Of a stretch of DNA of 64,000 nt, positions 28,858 through 39,399 are shown in pieces (the stretch's first letter is position 1; every line of letters begins with the position of its first letter). The notes below the pieces were generated by a model that saw only the letters and a program-made list of their open reading frames with translations, made no database searches and was not told the origin of the DNA. Position numbers and translations under genes: made by a program. The stretch lies in the NCBI RefSeq assembly GCF_003054445.1, contig NC_042506.1:565501-629500 (forward strand). The letters are read 5' to 3'. This stretch comes from Pichia kudriavzevii. Its lineage: Eukaryota > Ascomycota > Pichiomycetes > Pichiales > Pichiaceae.

Positions 28858-30540
28858 ATGATGGTCTTTAGCGTCACTTCAGGTTTGAAAAGAAGCTGTT
28901 TTTATAACTATAAAGGAGTGGTTTCACTTTGGATAAACAGAGCGTATGGAATCAAACCCATACCTGACAACGCACCAACTTTAGAAGAAAACACTGAATG
29001 GCTTCAAACTTTGAACAAATCACATATTAAGGATTTGAGAACAGAAAGGGAAGAAGATTTTACGTACAGGGTAGAAGAGAGATCAGATATTGATAACGAA
29101 GAAACAAACTCCAATTTACTGAAATTCAAGTCCAAAAAAACCAAGAGAACATATTCCATAGTTAAACAACCAACTGAAGATGATCCATACCACACACTTT
29201 CTGTTCCGGCAAACGAGTACTTTTTATCCTCTTCCCCATTTTCCTCGTTGTCTTCAAAACGGAGACCAAAGGCCGAATCTGTTCAAACGTTCTCTGATTT
29301 GAGAGTTGTTAGACTAAGATCAGGTAAAGGTGGAAACGGTGAAGTGTCTTTCTATAGAGATACGAATATTGCCTTCGGTCCCCCTGATGGGGGTGATGGG
29401 GGTGATGGCGGGAATATATACGTGGTTGCTGTTAAAGAAATGAGCTCGTTACACAATTTGAAATCAAGGTATATTGCGACCGATGGGACTAAAGGAAAGT
29501 CTGCACAATTGGATGGAAAGAAAGGTGAAGATGTTTATATAACTGTACCTGTTGGGACACATATAAGGTGGTGTCCTGATCCCAGAGAAATAAGGGCTTT
29601 ACAAAAGGAAGATTATGATAATTATGTTTTTCATGTCAAAACGATAACAGATGATTTTGGGTCTTTGATACCCAAATTTATTCAGTTTTTTAGAAATTCT
29701 TATAATATAGGCAAGGGCTGGATTTTTAAAGAAAAGGATGAGGAGTATCATTTACAGAGAGACTATTTCAATAATCTTAATGAAAAAGTTTCCGTTTTTG
29801 ATGCTCAGTTGAAACAAGACGAATTATATGCTGACACCTTTCCCTTGGATGGAATTGATCTTGATAAACCAACGGAAGAGCCTGTATTATTGCTAAAAGG
29901 TGGTAAAGGGGGTTTGGGTAACATGCATTTTCTTACGCCTGATATCAGAAATCCACGTTTTTCTAAAATTGGTAGAAATGGGTTGGAAGGAAATTTTATT
30001 TTTGAGTTAAAACTATTAGCTGATTTAGGACTAGTAGGACTTCCAAATGCTGGTAAATCAACACTTCTAAGGGCAATCTCAAACGCTAAACCCCGTGTTG
30101 GGCATTGGGAGTTCACTACTTTACAACCTATTATTGGTACAATTCCTCTAAGAATTGATCAGCCTCCCTTTACTGTGGCTGATATTCCTGGAATAGTTAA
30201 GGGAGCAAAAATGAATAAAGGCATGGGATTGAACTTTCTAAGGCACATAGAGAGATCAGGAGGTCTTGTATTTGTTGTTTCTCTTGGTTCTAGTGACCCG
30301 GTTGATGATATAAAAGTATTAATTGAAGAGTTATCAGAAGAGCGTTTGAAGGGCAAAAACGTTTTGGTTGTTGCAACTAAAGCTGATGTTGAAGGCTCAA
30401 AGCAAAAGTTTCTCGATTTGAAGAGTTTCGTTGAGCAGTTGAGCTGGAAATGCGTACCATGTTCTGGTAAAAACAAGGAGAATATAGAGAAAGTCAAAGA
30501 GCTAATGGCCGAGTGTTCTGGAAGATTAGATTACAGTTGA
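28858..30540 (+). CDS. MTG2: Mtg2, mitochondrial Obg-family GTPase
   Basis: A 560-residue Obg GTPase with a basic, hydroxylated N-terminus suited to mitochondrial import. Mtg2 assists assembly of the mitochondrial large ribosomal subunit at the inner membrane. The Obg fold (about 145-385) is glycine-rich (VRLRSGKGGNGEVSFYRD, GPPDGGDGGDGGNIYVV) and carries an insertion of about 100 residues (about 240-340) compared with bacterial Obg. The G domain follows, with G1 GLPNAGKST (about 393-401), G3 DIPGI and G4 ATKAD. Length is near the S. cerevisiae protein (518). The first of two adjacent ATGs is used. Confidence 0.95.
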   Translation: MMVFSVTSGLKRSCFYNYKGVVSLWINRAYGIKPIPDNAPTLEENTEWLQTLNKSHIKDLRTEREEDFTYRVEERSDIDNEETNSNLLKFKSKKTKRTYSIVKQPTEDDPYHTLSVPANEYFLSSSPFSSLSSKRRPKAESVQTFSDLRVVRLRSGKGGNGEVSFYRDTNIAFGPPDGGDGGDGGNIYVVAVKEMSSLHNLKSRYIATDGTKGKSAQLDGKKGEDVYITVPVGTHIRWCPDPREIRALQKEDYDNYVFHVKTITDDFGSLIPKFIQFFRNSYNIGKGWIFKEKDEEYHLQRDYFNNLNEKVSVFDAQLKQDELYADTFPLDGIDLDKPTEEPVLLLKGGKGGLGNMHFLTPDIRNPRFSKIGRNGLEGNFIFELKLLADLGLVGLPNAGKSTLLRAISNAKPRVGHWEFTTLQPIIGTIPLRIDQPPFTVADIPGIVKGAKMNKGMGLNFLRHIERSGGLVFVVSLGSSDPVDDIKVLIEELSEERLKGKNVLVVATKADVEGSKQKFLDLKSFVEQLSWKCVPCSGKNKENIEKVKELMAECSGRLDYS

Positions 30541-30647
30541 TGGAATTCCTACTATACATTATGAGTAATACTATTTATACGTTTTGTACATATAGAACTA
30601 ATTGTGAAAAGGGAGGAGAGACCGTGGTCGACCATGGAGAAGAATGT

Positions 30648-33020
30648 CTAGAGATTAAAACCAAAGACCAATTTTTCTTGTAATGTTAACATTTTAGGTG
30701 AATCTATCTTTCCGTGATATTCTAAATGTTTGCACAAATCTGACATTTTCCTTTGAAAAGTCTGGTGATAAGAATCCATAACATCGATTAAGGTTTTCAG
30801 TTTGTTCTCCTTCTCCTGTTGGCTGAATGTAATTGACAACTTGAGACGTTTCTTTTGCACCTTTAAAAGATTTTCATCCATGAGTAATATTGTTTTTCTT
30901 AAAGACATGACATACTCGTGGAAGACCAATATTAAAGTAAACAATCCGTATAGGCTAGAAGCTAGATCTGTCTGTGCCAGTAAAGAATCACATATAGTGG
31001 AGCTCAAGAACTCCGTCATTTGGAACTTGAAACCGCATAAGTCGAAGCTTTCCTCCTCATTATCAAGGTTTTCCATAACTGAATCTAGCTTGCACCAATT
31101 CACTTGAATGACGTCGTTATTCAAATAATAAAGATAAATGCGAATAAACTCAAACATTCTGTTGTGAATGAAACGAGCCCTTTTTACCCATTTTCTTACT
31201 CTTGGATCACCAAAACTCCATGTCCAAAATGTGTGGTATCCTAGTTCCCTCCATGACTTTTCAAATCTTTTATTTAGAAAATTTATGAGTATGGAGTGTC
31301 TAAACAGAAGCTGAAACTCTAGTTTCTGAGAATCTGATATTATATGGTTCAAAGGAAATGGTATTCTAATATCAATACTAAACCTACTGATAGCAAGTTT
31401 ATTACACCTCTGGTTATCTGCTTCAGGTCTTCTTGGCGAGCTTGGGATGCTGTTTGGGTAGATATTTGCCTTTAGCAGATTAGACAACGATTCCATGTTT
31501 GACGCCTGCATAATATCATTCACATCTGTGACCCTTGTTCTAGTGATTTGTAAAATATCTTCAAGTATGGAATGTGGCTCAAATTCGCATTCCAATAACT
31601 CTGAAAATAATTTGTAGGTCAAATCATCAGATTTGGTGCCATAAGAAATTTTGTACCACCGCAATATGTCCTGAGTAGCAGAGCTGCTATAACTCCTTTT
31701 CAATTCATGATTAGCATGATTGAGAAAATCATCAACCAAGGAGCCATCAGTTAACAAAAAATATTTAGTCATCAATGAAACAAATATTCTCATTTCATAT
31801 GAATGATTCAGCATCCTTTTCAGTAGTATATTCGCCCTATTGTATGCAGCATCAATTAATATAGTAAAATTGCTACCTCTAAATGTTTTAATTGACGATA
31901 ATGGTATCTGTTCAAAGTAATGGTCACATTCACATTCTTTGATAATTCTTAAGTATTTACCTGTTAGAAGCAATTTCTTCTGTAATTGCTTTGACTTTAG
32001 TTGTTCAGGTAATAAATCCATTTTAATTGCGAACTTGTTTTGCCAAAAATAAGAATTGTAAATATCTGATTTGGGGAAAGCTTCTGAGATAAAGAATTCA
32101 TCAAAGAAATCATCAAGCTGACCAAAATTTAGCCATTTGTTGAGTATATCGAGATATCCGGTAGTTATAAACTCAAAAAGCTGAGCAAACAACATATTAG
32201 AGTTTCTGAACCCTCGGGAAATTCCAATATGTCTCTCGAGCAAGTTCAATATGATGCCCCCCTTGATACACTTGGAAGTTCTGGAGTCGTAAACTATATC
32301 TTCAACCGAGCTGCTAGAACATTCCTCTTTCAATGAAGTCATCAAGTTTTCAAATTTCATATCTGTTAGATTAGTGATTTTGGATCTCTTATTATCCTCC
32401 TCGATGATATCCTTTATTAGGTCATAAAAGGAAGCAACACTTTCCACTATGCTACACCCATAACTTTGCATTCGTCGGTTACTAAGCATCTGAAACAAAG
32501 ATAATATTGACATTTCTGTACCAGACTCCTCAAGGTAATGAAAAATTGAATTCTGGTATTCTTTCATAAAATTTCGAAAATATTCACATAATCGTCCCAT
32601 TACTATGCCATAAGAAGTTTTATTGAAATACTGCTCAAAACTTACTAATGTCAATACCCGAGACCCATGTTCACAAATTTTATTTGTAATATCTATAAAA
32701 CTGAAGTCAATGTCTTTACTAATTGAAAATTTCACAGCTCTTAAACTCTCTTTGGTCTGATTAGATTGTTCAGATTCTTCCAACTTATATCTTATGTAAT
32801 CACCTTCTTTCCCTAGAATAACATTTATAAGGTCTCTCACTATGATAGTTTCACGTTGCTGTTGACTCTTAACCTGTTTCAACGACTGTATTCCTGAAAC
32901 TTCAAAATCAGATTGTTGTTTACCTTTTCCCAAATCCGAGATACGATAGTAGTCTCCTATCTGAAACTGGTCTGCATCCACATCTTCAAGTGAAATAGAT
33001 ATACAACTTCCCTCCGGCAT
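30648..33020 (-). CDS. SPC97: Gamma-tubulin complex protein, Spc97-like (GCP2)
   Basis: A 790-residue GCP-family subunit of the gamma-tubulin small complex that nucleates microtubules at the spindle pole body (S. cerevisiae Spc97: 823). The GRIP1 region includes RDLINVILGKEGDYIRYKL (about 62-80), the typical entry of GCP2/GCP3. The block FFDEFFISEAF…FWQNKFAI then LLLTGKYLRIIKEC (about 320-375) favours GCP2/Spc97 over GCP3/Spc98. The GRIP2 region (about 560-790) includes RFIHNRMFEFIRIYLYYLNN and EVIQVNW-like NDVIQVNWCKL. The start ATG at 33020 lacks any in-frame upstream alternative. It is convergent with MTG2 and divergent from SDA1. Confidence 0.85.
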   Translation of the reverse strand: MPEGSCISISLEDVDADQFQIGDYYRISDLGKGKQQSDFEVSGIQSLKQVKSQQQRETIIVRDLINVILGKEGDYIRYKLEESEQSNQTKESLRAVKFSISKDIDFSFIDITNKICEHGSRVLTLVSFEQYFNKTSYGIVMGRLCEYFRNFMKEYQNSIFHYLEESGTEMSILSLFQMLSNRRMQSYGCSIVESVASFYDLIKDIIEEDNKRSKITNLTDMKFENLMTSLKEECSSSSVEDIVYDSRTSKCIKGGIILNLLERHIGISRGFRNSNMLFAQLFEFITTGYLDILNKWLNFGQLDDFFDEFFISEAFPKSDIYNSYFWQNKFAIKMDLLPEQLKSKQLQKKLLLTGKYLRIIKECECDHYFEQIPLSSIKTFRGSNFTILIDAAYNRANILLKRMLNHSYEMRIFVSLMTKYFLLTDGSLVDDFLNHANHELKRSYSSSATQDILRWYKISYGTKSDDLTYKLFSELLECEFEPHSILEDILQITRTRVTDVNDIMQASNMESLSNLLKANIYPNSIPSSPRRPEADNQRCNKLAISRFSIDIRIPFPLNHIISDSQKLEFQLLFRHSILINFLNKRFEKSWRELGYHTFWTWSFGDPRVRKWVKRARFIHNRMFEFIRIYLYYLNNDVIQVNWCKLDSVMENLDNEEESFDLCGFKFQMTEFLSSTICDSLLAQTDLASSLYGLFTLILVFHEYVMSLRKTILLMDENLLKVQKKRLKLSITFSQQEKENKLKTLIDVMDSYHQTFQRKMSDLCKHLEYHGKIDSPKMLTLQEKLVFGFNL

Positions 33021-33339
33021 TTGAGTTCCTCTTTTCCTTTCTTTCTACCAGATGTACGTGCGTTATTGTATTTTCAGATTTGATTATATCACTACAGAAA
33101 GGCCCATTTATTTTATAGGAAACGTATCTAAACATTTGGAAACAAAACGCAAAACTTCATTACTTTAAAAGACGCGAAATTTCAGGCTGTGCTGCTTTAA
33201 CAATATTTTTTTTTTTTTCTGAGGAAGGATGAAGTTATTCTTAATAGATAATCAAAAGAAAATTTTTTTTTTTTTTCCTTCCCCACTTCAAAGAATTATT
33301 TAACAAAAGCTTAGCCTGGAGTTTGTTTAAATAAAGAAA
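33021..33339. promoter_or_regulatory. Divergent promoter SPC97 / SDA1
   Basis: 319 bases with two T tracts (about 33208-33219 and 33263-33276). AAAA followed by T at 33259-33268 forms an RRPE-like core (AAAATTTTT), about 70 bases before SDA1, a 60S biogenesis gene. Confidence 0.45.
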
Positions 33340-35628
33340 ATGGTAAAGAGAAAGAGAGCAGCTATTTTACCTACTAATTTTGCTTTGTTGCAGAATTTAG
33401 TAAGAAGAGATCCCGAGTCTTATTATGAAGAATTTTTACAACAATACTCACATTATGAATCTATGAGAGATATCTTCCTCTTGAATCCATCTACTGAAGA
33501 TAGTGAAGAGTTTGCTGAGATTATAAACTTTATGTCATTTGTCTGCTCCTCGTACCCAAAGGAAACTGCAAAATTCCCGGATGAATTAGCAACTATTCTA
33601 ACTAAAAACCACGCAGAACTAGATCCTGAATTGAGAGAAAAGATTGTCCAGTGTTTGGTTATGTTAAGAAACAAAGAAATTGTCACACCTGAATACTTAA
33701 TCAAGACATTGTTTCCATTATTATTTGCATACAGTTCCAATTCAGTGAACGGCTCAGGATTTCATTCTAAGCAATTAAGGAGACAAATATACACAGCTCT
33801 TGTTTCTTTGTTAAAGTCTTGTAACACTGGGTCAAAGAACCAAAAGTTAAATAGAACTACGCAAGCTTTGTTATTCAATTTGTTAGATCAAAAAGATGGA
33901 AATGGTGTTTGGGCAACTAAACTCACTAGGGAACTTTGGAGAAGAGGTATCTGGGATGACGCTAGGACCATTGAATTGATGACTCAAGCGTGTTTGCATC
34001 CAGACCCTAAAGTCGTCATCTCTGGCGTCAAATTCTTTCTTGGAGCAGACAAAGAAAGAGATGAAACAATGGAAGAAAATTCAGACGATGATGACATCGA
34101 TATGGAGGCACTGAAGCATAAAGCACTTGTCAATAAGAAAAATTCCAAAAGAGCAAAGAAGATCGAAAGTGCCGCTAAGGTTTTGAAAAAGAAGAACTCC
34201 AGCAAACATTCCGCAACTTATCTAAATTTTAGTGCAATTCATTTACTCAGAGATCCACAGCAGTTTGCTGAAGAAATGTTTGATAATCACTTGTCTGGTA
34301 AAAATGCGAATAAATTCGATCTGGATCAAAAAATTGCCATCATGAATTTGGTGTCAAGATTAGTGGGTACACACAAGTTGACAGTTTTAGGGTTATATTC
34401 TTTTTTCCTCAAGTACCTTACACCAAAGCAAAGAAACGTTACCCAAATCCTTGCAGCGTCCGCGCAAGCAACTCATGATTTAGTCCCTCCAGAGTCGATT
34501 AACATGATGGTTCGTAAGATTGCAGACGAGTTTATCAGTGATGGTGTGGCAGCAGAAGTTGCCTCTGCAGGTTTAAATACTACCAGGGAAATTTTAGCAA
34601 GAAACCCAGCTGGTATTGATGAAGATCTATTACAAGACTTAACTGCATATAAAGGATCCAAAAGTAAAGCAGTCATGATGGCGGCAAGATCTTTAATTTC
34701 TTTGTACAGAGATGTTGCTCCGGAAATGTTAGCTAAAGCCGATAGAGGTAAGGTGGCCAACATGGAGCTCATTCACAATGGTCCAAAAAATGTTTTACAG
34801 TTCGGTGCTCAAAAAGATACAACATACGGTATCCCTGGTTTAGAGTTGTTGGCTAAATGGAAGTTAGAGCAAGGTTTGATAGGGAAAGAGGGTGAAGACG
34901 ATTGGAAAATACCAGATTCTGATGAAGAACTTGAGGAAGATGATGATGTTGAAGGTGAGTGGATAGATGTCAATTCCGATACTGAAATAAATCTCAGCGA
35001 GGATGAAAATGGAGAGGAATTACCCAAGGAAAGAAATGGTATCAAGAAAAAGTATTTGAAGTATATGAAGAAACATAAGAAGCGGAAGGTTGCCTCAGAA
35101 GAGAATGAAGATTCTGATTTGGAATTGTCCGATGATGAAAGTAAAAAAGGTGATAGTGGGAATAAAAAATCCAAGAAACAAATTGCAGAAGAAGAAGCTA
35201 AAGCTAAGCAACTTAAGGCTATCACTGAAACCTTATCTCATGTTATGACGCCTGCTGATTTTGCTAAGTTGAAGGAGTTAAATGCTGAGGCGGGTTACGA
35301 GAAAGTTACGGGACATCAACTACGTAATGAAGATAATATTGAATCTTCTGATTTAGTTTATGCTGACAAACGTAAGATGAATAAGGAAGAGAGGATAGCA
35401 AGTATTATGGAAGGTAGAGAGGACAGAGAGAAGTTTGGTTCCAGAAAAGGTAAGCGTGAAAAGGAGCACTCTACTACAAACAGAGAGAAAGAGAGAAAGA
35501 AGAATTTTGTTATGATGATCCATAAGAAGTCCGTCCAGGGTAAAAAGAAGATGTCTCTTCGTGACAGACAGAAGGTTTTGAAAGCACATATTACTCGACA
35601 GAAAATGGGCAGGAACTTGAACAGATGA
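33340..35628 (+). CDS. SDA1: Sda1, nuclear 60S ribosomal subunit biogenesis and export factor
   Basis: A 762-residue protein, the length of S. cerevisiae Sda1 (767). Sda1 is a nucleolar/nuclear HEAT-like protein on pre-60S particles and is also linked to G1 actin organisation. The N-terminus [27 protein letters not shown] is the family hallmark, here at about residues 10-36. The SDA1 domain and NUC130/3NT region continue through [16 protein letters not shown] and [21 protein letters not shown]. An acidic middle (about 520-610) is followed by [18 protein letters not shown] and a basic tail with [18 protein letters not shown] and ending [10 protein letters not shown]. Confidence 0.97.
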   Translation: MVKRKRAAILPTNFALLQNLVRRDPESYYEEFLQQYSHYESMRDIFLLNPSTEDSEEFAEIINFMSFVCSSYPKETAKFPDELATILTKNHAELDPELREKIVQCLVMLRNKEIVTPEYLIKTLFPLLFAYSSNSVNGSGFHSKQLRRQIYTALVSLLKSCNTGSKNQKLNRTTQALLFNLLDQKDGNGVWATKLTRELWRRGIWDDARTIELMTQACLHPDPKVVISGVKFFLGADKERDETMEENSDDDDIDMEALKHKALVNKKNSKRAKKIESAAKVLKKKNSSKHSATYLNFSAIHLLRDPQQFAEEMFDNHLSGKNANKFDLDQKIAIMNLVSRLVGTHKLTVLGLYSFFLKYLTPKQRNVTQILAASAQATHDLVPPESINMMVRKIADEFISDGVAAEVASAGLNTTREILARNPAGIDEDLLQDLTAYKGSKSKAVMMAARSLISLYRDVAPEMLAKADRGKVANMELIHNGPKNVLQFGAQKDTTYGIPGLELLAKWKLEQGLIGKEGEDDWKIPDSDEELEEDDDVEGEWIDVNSDTEINLSEDENGEELPKERNGIKKKYLKYMKKHKKRKVASEENEDSDLELSDDESKKGDSGNKKSKKQIAEEEAKAKQLKAITETLSHVMTPADFAKLKELNAEAGYEKVTGHQLRNEDNIESSDLVYADKRKMNKEERIASIMEGREDREKFGSRKGKREKEHSTTNREKERKKNFVMMIHKKSVQGKKKMSLRDRQKVLKAHITRQKMGRNLNR

Positions 35629-35696
35629 AATATATCAACTTGAAGTTGTAATTCAATATTTTACACATTTATAAAACCCGTATTTTTATTCCAACT

Positions 35697-37016
35697 CTAA
35701 TTTTTACGTTTCCTCTGTTTGGCAACTTTACCGGTCTGCACAGTGCCATTACCTGAACGTAATAGTTGTTTCTCTTTCAACCTTTGCTTCCGCTCTCCGA
35801 AGTTTTCCTTATCCATCTCCATTCTTGCATCAACTTTTGCTGCTGAAGTAACCTTCAAAGAATCTTTGATAACTGCATTGTCAGTAACTTTTTCGTACTC
35901 AGACATTTTTCTATTGACACGGTCTTCTATCGACAAAATTCTATCTAAATCATTTGGTGTAACGAATGAAATAGCATCACCTTTTCTACCAGCTCTTGCA
36001 GTTCTACCTACTCTATGAATAAAATCATCGGGATCCCTTGGTATATCGTAGTTGATAACAAGTTCAACAGAAGGTATATCTAAACCTCTTCCACCAAGGT
36101 CGGTAGAAATCAAAACCCTAGCAGCACCTGCCCTAAACCTGTGTAGTGAATTAGTCCTTTCAGATTGGGGCATTTCAGAATGTAAAGCGGTGACCCTAAC
36201 ATCTAGCGCTTTCAAAATTCGTTTTACCAACTCACAAGTTTCGGATCTGTTGACAAAAATCATAACAGTAGACTCCTTAAACTCCCCTGTGGTCAACAAG
36301 TTGTGTAAAATAGCTTCCTTTATCAAAGCAGGTGTTAATATAAACGATAGTTTTAGTCTTTCGGGTATTACAACATCGTCAATTTTGTCCAATTCATGAA
36401 CAAAAACATTATCACCTTTGTCTTTCAAAGACCTGACAGCATCGGTAACAGTGGCTGTAAACAATAAGGTTTGTCTTTTTTCAGAAGCCGGAAAGGCTTG
36501 GAAACATGTGCCCAAATGGTCGGTAAACGAATCAGTAAGCAGCCTATCAGCTTCATCAAGCACAACAAATTTTACCCTACGCAAACCCTTGACATCATCT
36601 GGATGTTCTTCAATAATATGAGCCAATCTTCCTGGAGTAGCTATGATGAAATCTGGATTGTTTTTCAAGGAATTACTTTGCTCAATCATACTTTGTCCAC
36701 CAATAATTAAAGCAGTCTTCATGTTTACATTGGATCCCATTGCACTAAATTGCTCGGCAATTTGCATTGCCAATTCTCTGGTTGGGGTTAAAACAACACC
36801 AAAAATACCACATGGGTCTTCTGCCCATTTGGACAACATTGGAGCTGCAAACGAAATTGTTTTACCAGAACCTGTTTTAGCACCACCAATACAATTTTTT
36901 CCTTTTAGAATTTCAGGAATAGTCCCTGCTTGAATGTTAGTTGGTTTTGTGATTTTCACTCCAGCTAAAGTATCACATAACCACCTTGGTAATCCCAAAT
37001 CTTTGAATGTAGACAT
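35697..37016 (-). CDS. DBP8: Dbp8, DEAD-box RNA helicase for 18S rRNA maturation
   Basis: A 439-residue DEAD-box ATPase (S. cerevisiae Dbp8: 431; human DDX49). Dbp8 acts with Esf2 in early cleavages of pre-18S rRNA. The motifs are in order: Q motif region FKDLGLPRWL…KPTNIQ, I GGAKTGSGKT, Ia PTRELA, Ib TPGR, II VLDEADRLL, III FTAT, IV IFVNR, V STDLGGRGLDIPSV and VI HRVGRTARAGR. Motif III has TAT in place of SAT, which I recall as usual for this subfamily. A short basic tail ends in KVAKQRKRKN. It is convergent with SDA1 (68 bases) and divergent from SRP101. Confidence 0.95.
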   Translation of the reverse strand: MSTFKDLGLPRWLCDTLAGVKITKPTNIQAGTIPEILKGKNCIGGAKTGSGKTISFAAPMLSKWAEDPCGIFGVVLTPTRELAMQIAEQFSAMGSNVNMKTALIIGGQSMIEQSNSLKNNPDFIIATPGRLAHIIEEHPDDVKGLRRVKFVVLDEADRLLTDSFTDHLGTCFQAFPASEKRQTLLFTATVTDAVRSLKDKGDNVFVHELDKIDDVVIPERLKLSFILTPALIKEAILHNLLTTGEFKESTVMIFVNRSETCELVKRILKALDVRVTALHSEMPQSERTNSLHRFRAGAARVLISTDLGGRGLDIPSVELVINYDIPRDPDDFIHRVGRTARAGRKGDAISFVTPNDLDRILSIEDRVNRKMSEYEKVTDNAVIKDSLKVTSAAKVDARMEMDKENFGERKQRLKEKQLLRSGNGTVQTGKVAKQRKRKN

Positions 37017-37387
37017 TTTTTACGATAGTTTTGACCGTTTGGATTCAGCCTGTTATGGTATATTCTTTCAATCTTAAGTCTCTTTTGGTACACTTGTTAA
37101 AAAACAGAGAAAAAAAAAATATAGACCATCTGAATAATCTTATTTAAAAAAAAAAAAGAATTTAAAATTTCATGTAGACTTCCTAAAGAAGAAGCTACGC
37201 GCCATAAATCTGAAGAGAATAGATGAAAAGAGATGAAAAAAGGTGAAAAAACAGTAACTGATTCCTCGTATCTTGAAATGTTCAGAAATTTAACGAGTAT
37301 TTGCGAGCGAGAAGACGACATGAATAAACACGTGTGATAGCCAGATCTATTCACATATAGCTTTCGATCACCAAACGAATCCCCCCT
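37017..37387. promoter_or_regulatory. Divergent promoter DBP8 / SRP101
   Basis: 371 bases with two A-runs (about 37110-37119 and 37146-37157), a degenerate RRPE-like AAAATTTCA (about 37163-37171) and an ACACGTGT box with CACGTG at 37329-37334, 54 bases before SRP101. Confidence 0.4.
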
Positions 37388-39277
37388 ATGATTGACCAAT
37401 TTCTTGTTTTTGATTCTTCGGGAACTGTTAACTTCAACTATCAGCCGGGCAAAAACTATGCACGTGTAGCCAATGCATTCATCAATGATGTTCTAATCAA
37501 TGAGCGTAAAATGAGGTATGTTGAAGGTTCAGAAATGATGGGAAATAAAAATACCCAAGGTGAAGAAAATGCGGCTGAAGCGGCTGAAGCAGAAGCAAAT
37601 GCAGCATTGTACGAAATAGAAGAGGATGAAGAAGCGGGTGATTATGATGGTAAAGATAGTGATGACAACGATGATAATAATAACCGCAGTGCAAAACCTA
37701 AGATTAAAAATGCTGGGATGACTGAATATTCTGAAGAAATGAATAAATATGTGGATGCCGATATTAATCTGGGCAGCTACATACATGATGGATTCAACTT
37801 GAAATATTTAGTATGGACAAATGAGAAAACTAAAAAGAAGCTATATTTTGTAATGATATACGCAAGCTTGATAACAATAATTAATCCATTTGAGTTCTTA
37901 AAGAACGTTAAAATTCTTTATGAGAACTGTTCAACAGATACCTTGAAATTTGAGAAATTCTTCCATTTGAAACTGACAGAAATCACAGAAGTAAAGCAGG
38001 AACCAACAAAGACACATACGGAGCTAGTTAACGAGAACAAGAAAGGAAAGCCAGAAACTGTGAAACGTTCAAAAAAATCTAGAAAATGGAATGCAGATGG
38101 AACGTTCTATGAAGATGATGGCAAAGACGAATCTGAACTTGACTTCTCTACTGGAGATATTAAGCCGGAAAATTATTCCAGTTCCAACATCCAGCAACTG
38201 GTAGGAGATAGAAAACACTTTGGTACCAAGACATCCGAAGGATTTTTAGTAAGTGATTTATCTGACGAGATGAATAAAATAATTATATCATCTAAAAAGA
38301 AGATTGTAGAAAAAGAAAAGAAATCAAACAGTGCCGCCTCCAATGCTTTTGGATTTTTAAAGAAATACATTGGTGGTAAAAAAATAACTAAAGAAGATGT
38401 CTCACAGATCAAAACTGCGATGGCACAGCATCTAATAAAGAAAAATGTGTCTCCAAATGTTGCCAACTCTCTAATGGCCGAAGTTGAGAAAGACCTTGTT
38501 GGGCAGACTACCGAGTCGTTCACATCGGTAGAAGATACTGCCAAAACATCGTTAGCAAAACAACTCAGGATGTTGTTAACACCGAATTCGTCTATTGACT
38601 TACTTCACGAAATACAAAGCAAGAAAGAAAGGGGATTGGGACCATACTCTATCTCGGTTGTTGGTGTCAATGGTGTTGGTAAATCTACAAACCTTTCCAA
38701 GCTAGCCTTTTGGTTACTACAGAACGACTACAGAGTTTTAGTGGCCGCATGTGATACTTTCCGTTCAGGGGCTGTTGAACAATTGAGGACACATGTCAAT
38801 AACTTGGTACAATTATCGCCAAATAAGAAACAAATTGAATTGTTTGAATCTGGATACGGTGGTGCCGATTTAGTTGCTAAAATTGCCACTGGGGCTATAA
38901 AATATGCAAAAGAACATAATTTTGATATCGTTTTGATGGATACTGCTGGTAGAAGGCATAACGATTCACATCTAATGGCACCATTAGCCTCATTTGCTAA
39001 GGCTGCTAATCCAGACAAAATTATCATGGTTGGCGAGGCTTTAGTCGGAACAGATTCTGTGTTGCAAGCACAAAATTTCAATAAAGCCTTTGGAGCAAAT
39101 AGGCACTTGGATTTTTTCATTATTTCCAAATGTGATACTGTCGGTGACTTAATTGGATCCATGGTTAACATGGTTTTTGCCACTGGAATTCCCATTTTGT
39201 TTGTTGGAACGGGCCAAACCTATACTGATTTAAGAACTTTGAGTGTTAATTGGGCAGTTGAAATGCTCATGTCATGA
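37388..39277 (+). CDS. SRP101: Srp101, signal recognition particle receptor alpha subunit
   Basis: A 629-residue SRP receptor GTPase (S. cerevisiae 621) that docks ribosome-SRP complexes at the ER through Srp102. The N-terminal SRX domain (about 1-200, beginning MIDQFLVFDSSGTVNFNY) is interrupted by an acidic low-complexity insert (about 60-105). The NG domain occupies about 300-629. G1 is VVGVNGVGKSTNLSKLAFWL (about 424-443), then ACDTFRSGAVEQL, G3 LMDTAGRRHND, and the C-terminal block FVGTGQTYTDLRTL with the family's closing sequence. The GTP-specificity motif reads SKCD (TKxD in most members). It is convergent with ATG7. Confidence 0.97.
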   Translation: MIDQFLVFDSSGTVNFNYQPGKNYARVANAFINDVLINERKMRYVEGSEMMGNKNTQGEENAAEAAEAEANAALYEIEEDEEAGDYDGKDSDDNDDNNNRSAKPKIKNAGMTEYSEEMNKYVDADINLGSYIHDGFNLKYLVWTNEKTKKKLYFVMIYASLITIINPFEFLKNVKILYENCSTDTLKFEKFFHLKLTEITEVKQEPTKTHTELVNENKKGKPETVKRSKKSRKWNADGTFYEDDGKDESELDFSTGDIKPENYSSSNIQQLVGDRKHFGTKTSEGFLVSDLSDEMNKIIISSKKKIVEKEKKSNSAASNAFGFLKKYIGGKKITKEDVSQIKTAMAQHLIKKNVSPNVANSLMAEVEKDLVGQTTESFTSVEDTAKTSLAKQLRMLLTPNSSIDLLHEIQSKKERGLGPYSISVVGVNGVGKSTNLSKLAFWLLQNDYRVLVAACDTFRSGAVEQLRTHVNNLVQLSPNKKQIELFESGYGGADLVAKIATGAIKYAKEHNFDIVLMDTAGRRHNDSHLMAPLASFAKAANPDKIIMVGEALVGTDSVLQAQNFNKAFGANRHLDFFIISKCDTVGDLIGSMVNMVFATGIPILFVGTGQTYTDLRTLSVNWAVEMLMS

Positions 39278-39399
39278 TGAATGGTGTCTTTTGAGTCTTC
39301 CAGACGATGTATCGTTACATTAATCACTTCTCTTCTTTTACTAATTATATATAAATAGAACATGGGCTTGTTTAATATTCTTTACAACTTAGAAAACCT